From JBBAGE01 sp041655055 (GTDB lineage Bacteria; Pseudomonadota; Alphaproteobacteria; Rhodobacterales; Rhodobacteraceae): DNA of 26,835 nucleotides. The notes beneath the pieces are model-generated. The model had not been told where the DNA came from. It ran no database searches and saw nothing but the letters and a program-made list of their open reading frames with translations. A program made the position numbers and the translations under genes. The first letter of the stretch is position 1, and every line of letters starts with the position of its first letter. The DNA is taken from contig JBBAGE010000013.1 in assembly GCA_041655055.1 (NCBI GenBank), positions 1-26,835 of the forward strand. The letters are read 5' to 3'. Shown piece by piece: positions 22,381-26,835 of this stretch.

Positions 22381-24495
22381 TCATTCCTCGGGCCAGAGCG
22401 GGGCGCAGGCGGCGGGATGTTCCTGCTCGATCCGTTCAATAATCGCGGCCTTTTGCAGCGGTTTGGTAAGATAATGATCGAGCCCGGCCGCAAGAATTTC
22501 CTGTTCATCGCCCACCAGCGCATGCGCCGTCAGCGCCACGATCGGCACATGCGCGCCCGAGGCCGCCTCGGCCGCGCGGATCTGGCGCGTGGCCTCTTTG
22601 CCATCGAGATCGGGCATGGAAATATCCATAAACACCAGATCAGGGGCAAAACTGTGATAAAGCGTCACGGCCTCGGTGCCATTGCTGGCAAATTTCAGGT
22701 CGATGTTCAGCCCGGCCAGGAATTTGGCAAAAATGAACTGGTTCGTCATGTTATCTTCGGCCGCCAGAATCCGCATGGGCCGGGGGGCCGCATCCGGGGC
22801 GATCCGGGCCAGCGCCTGAAACAGATCGCGCCGCAGCAGGGGCTTTTGCAGCGTGATCACACCGGCGGGGCTGGGCCGGGGCCGGCCAGTGGCCATCACC
22901 ACGATCGGCGCATCGGTTTTGGCCCGGATGTCTTGCACCAATCGGGCGGGATCGACACCGGACATGGCCTGATCCAGCAGATAGACATCGGCCGGCGCGC
23001 CGTCATCCAGAAAGGCGGCAGCATTCTTGAAACTGCGGACATCGATCCCAAGCTGGCGCAACTGCTTGGCCAGAACCGTGCGATGGGCCTGTTGGCTGTC
23101 AACCAACGCCGCCCGCCGCAGCCATTGCGGCAATTCATGTTCCGCCGTCACCAGTGGTTCGGCCACCGGCACGGTGATATCGATGCCGAAACACGATCCA
23201 ACCCCTTCGGTCGAATCCACCCAAAGATCGCCGCCCATCAGCCGCACCAGCCGACGCACGATCGCAAGCCCGAGCCCGGTGCCCTCATAGGCGCGGCTGG
23301 GTTTATCTTCGACCTGATTGAATTCGCCGAAAATATGTTCAACCATATCGGGCTTGATGCCGATGCCGGTATCCTCGACCGAAATATGTATCCGCTGGCT
23401 GCCCGCATCCGCGCCCGGCAGGCCGATGGCGCGGATCAGCACATGGCCGCGCTGGGTAAATTTCAGCGCATTGCCGATCAGATTGGTTAACACCTGACGA
23501 ATGCGCAGGGCGTCGGCGATATAGCGCGTGGGCAGGAACATATCGAAATCGACAATCAGTTCGATATTCTTGTCAAAGGCCGTGGGCTGCAACAAAATCA
23601 CGGTTTCATGAATACATCGTTCCAGATCAAAGGGTTCGGGATGCAGCGTCAGCCTCTCTGCCTCGATCTTTGAAAAATCCAGAACGTCATTGATCAGCCC
23701 CAACAGCGCCTTGGCCGAACCGGTGATCGTGTTCACAAAAAGCCTCTGTTCCTCGCTGAGCGCGGTTTCCGCCAACAGATCGGCCGTGCCCAGCACACCA
23801 TTCAGCGGCGTGCGGATTTCATGGCTCATATTCGCCAGAAAGGTCGATTTGGCGCGGCTTGCGGCCTCGGCCTTGTCGCGGGCCTCGGTCAGCTCGTTCC
23901 GGTGGCGGATGGTTTCGGTAATATCATGGGCAACCGACACGATACCGCCATCACGCATCCGCCGGTCGAGACATTTGACATAGGTGCCATTCCAAAGCCG
24001 CAGCACGACGGGCGCGATTTCGGGCGTGGCCCAGCGAAAAAGCGCGCGCCCGGTCCATTCATCGGGCGTATAGGGCGCGGTATCGACGATTCCTTCCTGT
24101 GTCAAAAGCAACAAGATATCGTGATAGGAAATGCCGGGGCCAACCTGTTCCAGCCCGTCAAACACCGCAAGCCACGCGGTATTCGCCGCGATCAGCAGGT
24201 TATTGGGGTCAAAAACCGCAAATCCGTCCTGAATGGTTTCGACCGAATCCCACAGCCGGCGTTCGGCCGTGGTGATTGCCGCGTGCGCGCGGGCAAGTTC
24301 CTGTAATGTCTGGTCATTTTGGCCTTTCAGGGCCTCGCTTTCTTCGCGTTTGACGGTGATTTCATCGGAAAGCTGGCGCGCATGTTGCGCAAGCCGTTGA
24401 TTTGTGGCAAAAAGTTCGGCCTGCTTTTGTTCCAATAGGCGTTCGGCCGCCAACCGGGCGCGACGTTCCTTGGCAAAGGCGTCACTGTCAATCAT
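22381..24495 (-). CDS. Hybrid sensor histidine kinase with PAS and two receiver domains
   Basis: A 704-residue soluble hybrid kinase; no membrane segment is visible. Order: coiled coil (1-80), PAS (about 82-195, from D-S-V-E-T-I-Q-D-G-F-A-V-F-D), HisKA with phospho-histidine H225 in FLANMSHEIRTPLNG, and HATPase with N342 (LIGNALKF), DTGIGI (375-380) and GTGLGLAI (406 on). A first receiver (about 460-560) has D466, D508 and K551 but lacks the usual acidic pair. A second receiver (574-690) is complete, with E580/D581, D624 and K678. No Hpt domain is present, so phosphate must pass to a separate Hpt or regulator. ATG 24495 follows GGAG by 8 nt; the open frame to 25023 is antisense to the next gene. 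Signal and target are unknown. Confidence 0.9.
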   Translation of the reverse strand: MIDSDAFAKERRARLAAERLLEQKQAELFATNQRLAQHARQLSDEITVKREESEALKGQNDQTLQELARAHAAITTAERRLWDSVETIQDGFAVFDPNNLLIAANTAWLAVFDGLEQVGPGISYHDILLLLTQEGIVDTAPYTPDEWTGRALFRWATPEIAPVVLRLWNGTYVKCLDRRMRDGGIVSVAHDITETIRHRNELTEARDKAEAASRAKSTFLANMSHEIRTPLNGVLGTADLLAETALSEEQRLFVNTITGSAKALLGLINDVLDFSKIEAERLTLHPEPFDLERCIHETVILLQPTAFDKNIELIVDFDMFLPTRYIADALRIRQVLTNLIGNALKFTQRGHVLIRAIGLPGADAGSQRIHISVEDTGIGIKPDMVEHIFGEFNQVEDKPSRAYEGTGLGLAIVRRLVRLMGGDLWVDSTEGVGSCFGIDITVPVAEPLVTAEHELPQWLRRAALVDSQQAHRTVLAKQLRQLGIDVRSFKNAAAFLDDGAPADVYLLDQAMSGVDPARLVQDIRAKTDAPIVVMATGRPRPSPAGVITLQKPLLRRDLFQALARIAPDAAPRPMRILAAEDNMTNQFIFAKFLAGLNIDLKFASNGTEAVTLYHSFAPDLVFMDISMPDLDGKEATRQIRAAEAASGAHVPIVALTAHALVGDEQEILAAGLDHYLTKPLQKAAIIERIEQEHPAACAPLWPEE

Positions 24496-24615
24496 CGATA
24501 ACTCCGCAATTTTCGGGCGGCATGGCCCCTTGGGCGTATATTTTGTGATTCCCGTAAACATGTTCTTAACCGCCGATGTGAAACATGCGACCATGCCCGC
24601 AAGACGGAGGATCCC
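24496..24615. promoter_or_regulatory. Divergent promoter region, sensor kinase / alpha-2-macroglobulin gene
   Basis: The 120-bp gap must hold promoters for both genes. It is more AT-rich than its surroundings (TATATTTTGTGATTC near 24537). It carries two direct AAACATG copies (24556-24562 and 24581-24587) 25 bp apart and a GANTC site. No confident -35/-10 pair was found. Confidence 0.35.
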
Positions 24616-26835
24616 ATGCGAGCACTGATCGCCGGCCTGTGCGCCCTGTTTCTTAGCCTTCCTGCCTTTGCCCAGACGGAGGGGGCGATGGATGCGCGCC
24701 GTGTGATCGTCACGAACGATGTGGATTTCTATGGCTTTGATATCCAGAACATTTTCGGCACCAGCCTGCAGGGATGCGAGGCCGCATGTCTTGGTGATCC
24801 CGATTGCCTGGCCTTTACGTTCAACAGCCGCACGAATGCCTGTTTCCCGAAATCGCAGGCGGGCGCGCCGCAGCCCTATGCCGGTGCCATTTCGGGCCGG
24901 ATCGTCGAAATTGCGCCCGCGATTCTGGCGCGTGCCGAATCGCGCGCGGGTGAACTGGGGTTTCTGGGCGCGGGTGATTTTGCCGATGCGCGCGCCGATG
25001 CCCGGCGGGTGGCGCGCGACCATCCGGCGGGTGCCAATACGCTGGCGGAATTGCTGGCCGCTGCCGATACTGCGCGTGCCCAGGGCGATCCGCGCGCCGC
25101 GCGCGGCTATATCGGCGCGGCGCTGTCGCTGGATGATTCGACGGCATTATGGCACGAATATGCCCGGATCAGTCTGGGGCTGATGTCCGATAATTACGAA
25201 ACGCAGCAGCGATTCCACCGCAACGCGCTAAGCGCCGCGATCAATGCCTATCTGCGTGCCGAAGGTGCGGCCGATCGCGCGGGCGCGCTGCGGGTCATGG
25301 CCGATGCGCTGGAAATTCGGGGTCGTGGCCGCGATATGATCCCGGCGCTGCGGTTGGCCCAGACGCTTGCCCCGGGGGCGGATGTCGATGCCGCACTTGA
25401 TCGTGCCCTTGCGCGCCACGGGTTTCGCGTGATCGAACATCGCGTAGATAATGAAACCGCCGCCCCCCGCATTTGTGCCGAGTTTTCCGAACCATTGGCT
25501 CAGGGCGGCGTGGATTACGACAGTTTTATTCAAACTGCAGCGACCGGGCTTAGCGCCGATGCCAGCGGTAACCAGCTTTGCCTCGATGGGGTGCGCCATG
25601 GCGAAAGCTATTCGGTCACCTTTCGCGCCGGGCTGCCGGCGGCGTCGGGCGAAACCCTGCCGCGCCCCGTGACGCTTGATCTTTATATCCGCGACCGCGC
25701 GCCGCGTGTGTGGTTTGCCGGGCGCGCCTATATCTTGCCCGCCCATGGTCAGGCCGCGCTGCCGATAACTTCGGTTAACCTTGAACAGGCCGATCTGCGG
25801 CTGTCGCGCGTGTCTGATCGCAACCTTATCCGCAGCATGCAGCAGGATTTCTTTGCCGAGCCGCTCTATTTCTGGCAGCGCGAGGAATTCGATGCCGATA
25901 TGGCCGAACTGATCTGGCAGGGCAGCGGCGATCTGGACATGGCGCTGAACGTGGATACGACCACCAGCCTGCCCATCGGCCAGATTCTGGGCGATGCGCC
26001 CGAGCCGGGGGTTTACGTATTGCAAGCGGCTGTGCCCGGCGCCGATCCCTATGGCGATCCGGTGGCGGCGCAATGGTTTATCGTGTCGGATCTGGGGCTT
26101 GCCAGTATGGACGGGGCCGATGGGCTGCATGTTTTCGCACGCAGCCTGCGCAGCGCCGCGCCGGTGGGCGACGCGCAGGTCCGCCTGTTGTCGCGCGCCA
26201 ATGCGGTGCTGGGCGAATCGGTCACCGATGCGCAGGGCTATGCCCATTTCCCGCCCGGCCTGATGCGTGGCCAAGGCGGCGCGGCGCCCGCGATGATCAC
26301 CCTCGGGCGGGGCGATGATATGGCGTTTCTATCGCTCATCGATCCCGAATTCGACCTGTCGGATCGCGGCGTCGAAGGCCGCGCGCCCGCCGGGCCGGTC
26401 GATGTGTTTCTTGCCACCGATCGCGGCGCTTATCGCGGCGGCGAGGTGATCCACGCCACCGCCCTTGCCCGCGATGACCGGGTGCGCGCCATCGATGGCC
26501 TGCCGCTGACGGCGATTCTGACCCGCCCGGATGGGGTGGAATATCTGCGCCACCTGTCCACCGGCGATCTGGCGGGCGGGCATGTATTTTCGCTGTCGAT
26601 TGCCGAAAACGCCCCGCGCGGCACCTGGCGGCTTGCGGTTCACAGCGATCCGACCGCGCCCCCCCTGGCCGAACGCGCCGTTCTGGTCGAGGATTTCCTG
26701 CCCGAGCGGATCGATGTTACCCTGGCCCTGCCCGATGGCGATCTGAGCGGCCCGGTCTCGGTCGGGGTGCAGGCGGATTATCTGTTTGGTGTGCCGGGCG
26801 CCGATCTCCCGATCGAGGGGGAATTGCGCCTGCAT
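24616..26835 (+). CDS. PAN-domain alpha-2-macroglobulin family protein, truncated by window end
   Basis: A reading frame open from ATG 24616 to the last base (740 codons visible), so the 3' part is missing. GGAGG lies 5 nt upstream. A signal peptide (MRALIAGLCALFLSLPAFAQ, cleavage after about 19-20) has no lipobox, so it is predicted to be periplasmic and soluble, unlike the lipoprotein E. coli YfhM. A PAN/Apple-type domain follows (about 30-100), with C54, C58, C64, C76 and the D-C-L-A-F-T-F-N motif. An alanine-rich helical region (about 100-240) comes next. Then there are macroglobulin-type beta domains, including the A-T-D-R-G-A-Y-R-G-G-E-V signature near residue 600. Bacterial members are thought to trap invading proteases and often sit next to pbpC; the thioester region and any pbpC lie outside the window. 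Confidence 0.88.
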   Translation, partial: MRALIAGLCALFLSLPAFAQTEGAMDARRVIVTNDVDFYGFDIQNIFGTSLQGCEAACLGDPDCLAFTFNSRTNACFPKSQAGAPQPYAGAISGRIVEIAPAILARAESRAGELGFLGAGDFADARADARRVARDHPAGANTLAELLAAADTARAQGDPRAARGYIGAALSLDDSTALWHEYARISLGLMSDNYETQQRFHRNALSAAINAYLRAEGAADRAGALRVMADALEIRGRGRDMIPALRLAQTLAPGADVDAALDRALARHGFRVIEHRVDNETAAPRICAEFSEPLAQGGVDYDSFIQTAATGLSADASGNQLCLDGVRHGESYSVTFRAGLPAASGETLPRPVTLDLYIRDRAPRVWFAGRAYILPAHGQAALPITSVNLEQADLRLSRVSDRNLIRSMQQDFFAEPLYFWQREEFDADMAELIWQGSGDLDMALNVDTTTSLPIGQILGDAPEPGVYVLQAAVPGADPYGDPVAAQWFIVSDLGLASMDGADGLHVFARSLRSAAPVGDAQVRLLSRANAVLGESVTDAQGYAHFPPGLMRGQGGAAPAMITLGRGDDMAFLSLIDPEFDLSDRGVEGRAPAGPVDVFLATDRGAYRGGEVIHATALARDDRVRAIDGLPLTAILTRPDGVEYLRHLSTGDLAGGHVFSLSIAENAPRGTWRLAVHSDPTAPPLAERAVLVEDFLPERIDVTLALPDGDLSGPVSVGVQADYLFGVPGADLPIEGELRLH

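Noticed and set aside
20120..22384. 754-codon open frame on the minus strand
   Set aside because: Antisense shadow of recQ; low-complexity Arg/His/Gly composition typical of antisense GC-rich frames.

Overview
The window is about 26.8 kb of GC-rich, gene-dense bacterial chromosome. Gene content and order (ubiE-ubiB, mutM, rpsT, dnaA-dnaN-recF-gyrB), the CX4CX17CX2C zinc finger of MutM and GANTC sites upstream of dnaA point to an alphaproteobacterium. The protein sequences read like Rhodobacteraceae (roseobacter-type); this placement is an inference from the sequence. I see no insertion sequence, phage gene, CRISPR array, tRNA or rRNA gene.

Layout. 1-1555: the 3' part of flgD (flagellar hook capping) and an aminoglycoside-phosphotransferase-fold kinase. 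1518-3801 (minus): ubiE then ubiB for ubiquinone synthesis. 3917-5194: mutM, then rpsT with its own promoter and intrinsic terminator. 5195-5670: a long dnaA leader with clustered GANTC sites. 5671-11842: dnaA, dnaN, recF and gyrB, the replication initiation, clamp, repair and topology block; gyrB has its own consensus-like promoter. 11852-14767: trhO (minus, tRNA U34 hydroxylation) divergent from pncA-pncB (NAD salvage). 14768-15417 (minus): arfB ribosome rescue factor behind an apparent leader-peptide attenuator. 15424-19872 (minus): a thioesterase, then a tight run of MFS transporter, mepA, phytase-like protein and yhhQ. 19967-22378: a YggT protein and recQ. 22381-24495 (minus): a hybrid sensor kinase. 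24616-end: the start of a large PAN/alpha-2-macroglobulin protein that runs out of the window.

Most of the window is housekeeping. The most interesting structure is the roughly 230 bp between yhhQ and arfB on the minus strand. It has a TTGACA -35 element, an 18-codon ORF whose Shine-Dalgarno region can pair with about 17 nt of the 16S rRNA 3' end, a hairpin with the ORF's stop codon in its loop, and an 11-bp intrinsic terminator ending about 20 nt before the arfB start. The segment just after the stop codon (GGCAGCCC) can pair either with the last leader codons or with the 5' arm of the terminator. This is the 1:2 / 2:3 / 3:4 logic of a trp-type attenuator, and it would couple stalled translation to expression of a ribosome-rescue factor. 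The mechanism is inferred; the pairings are read directly from the sequence.
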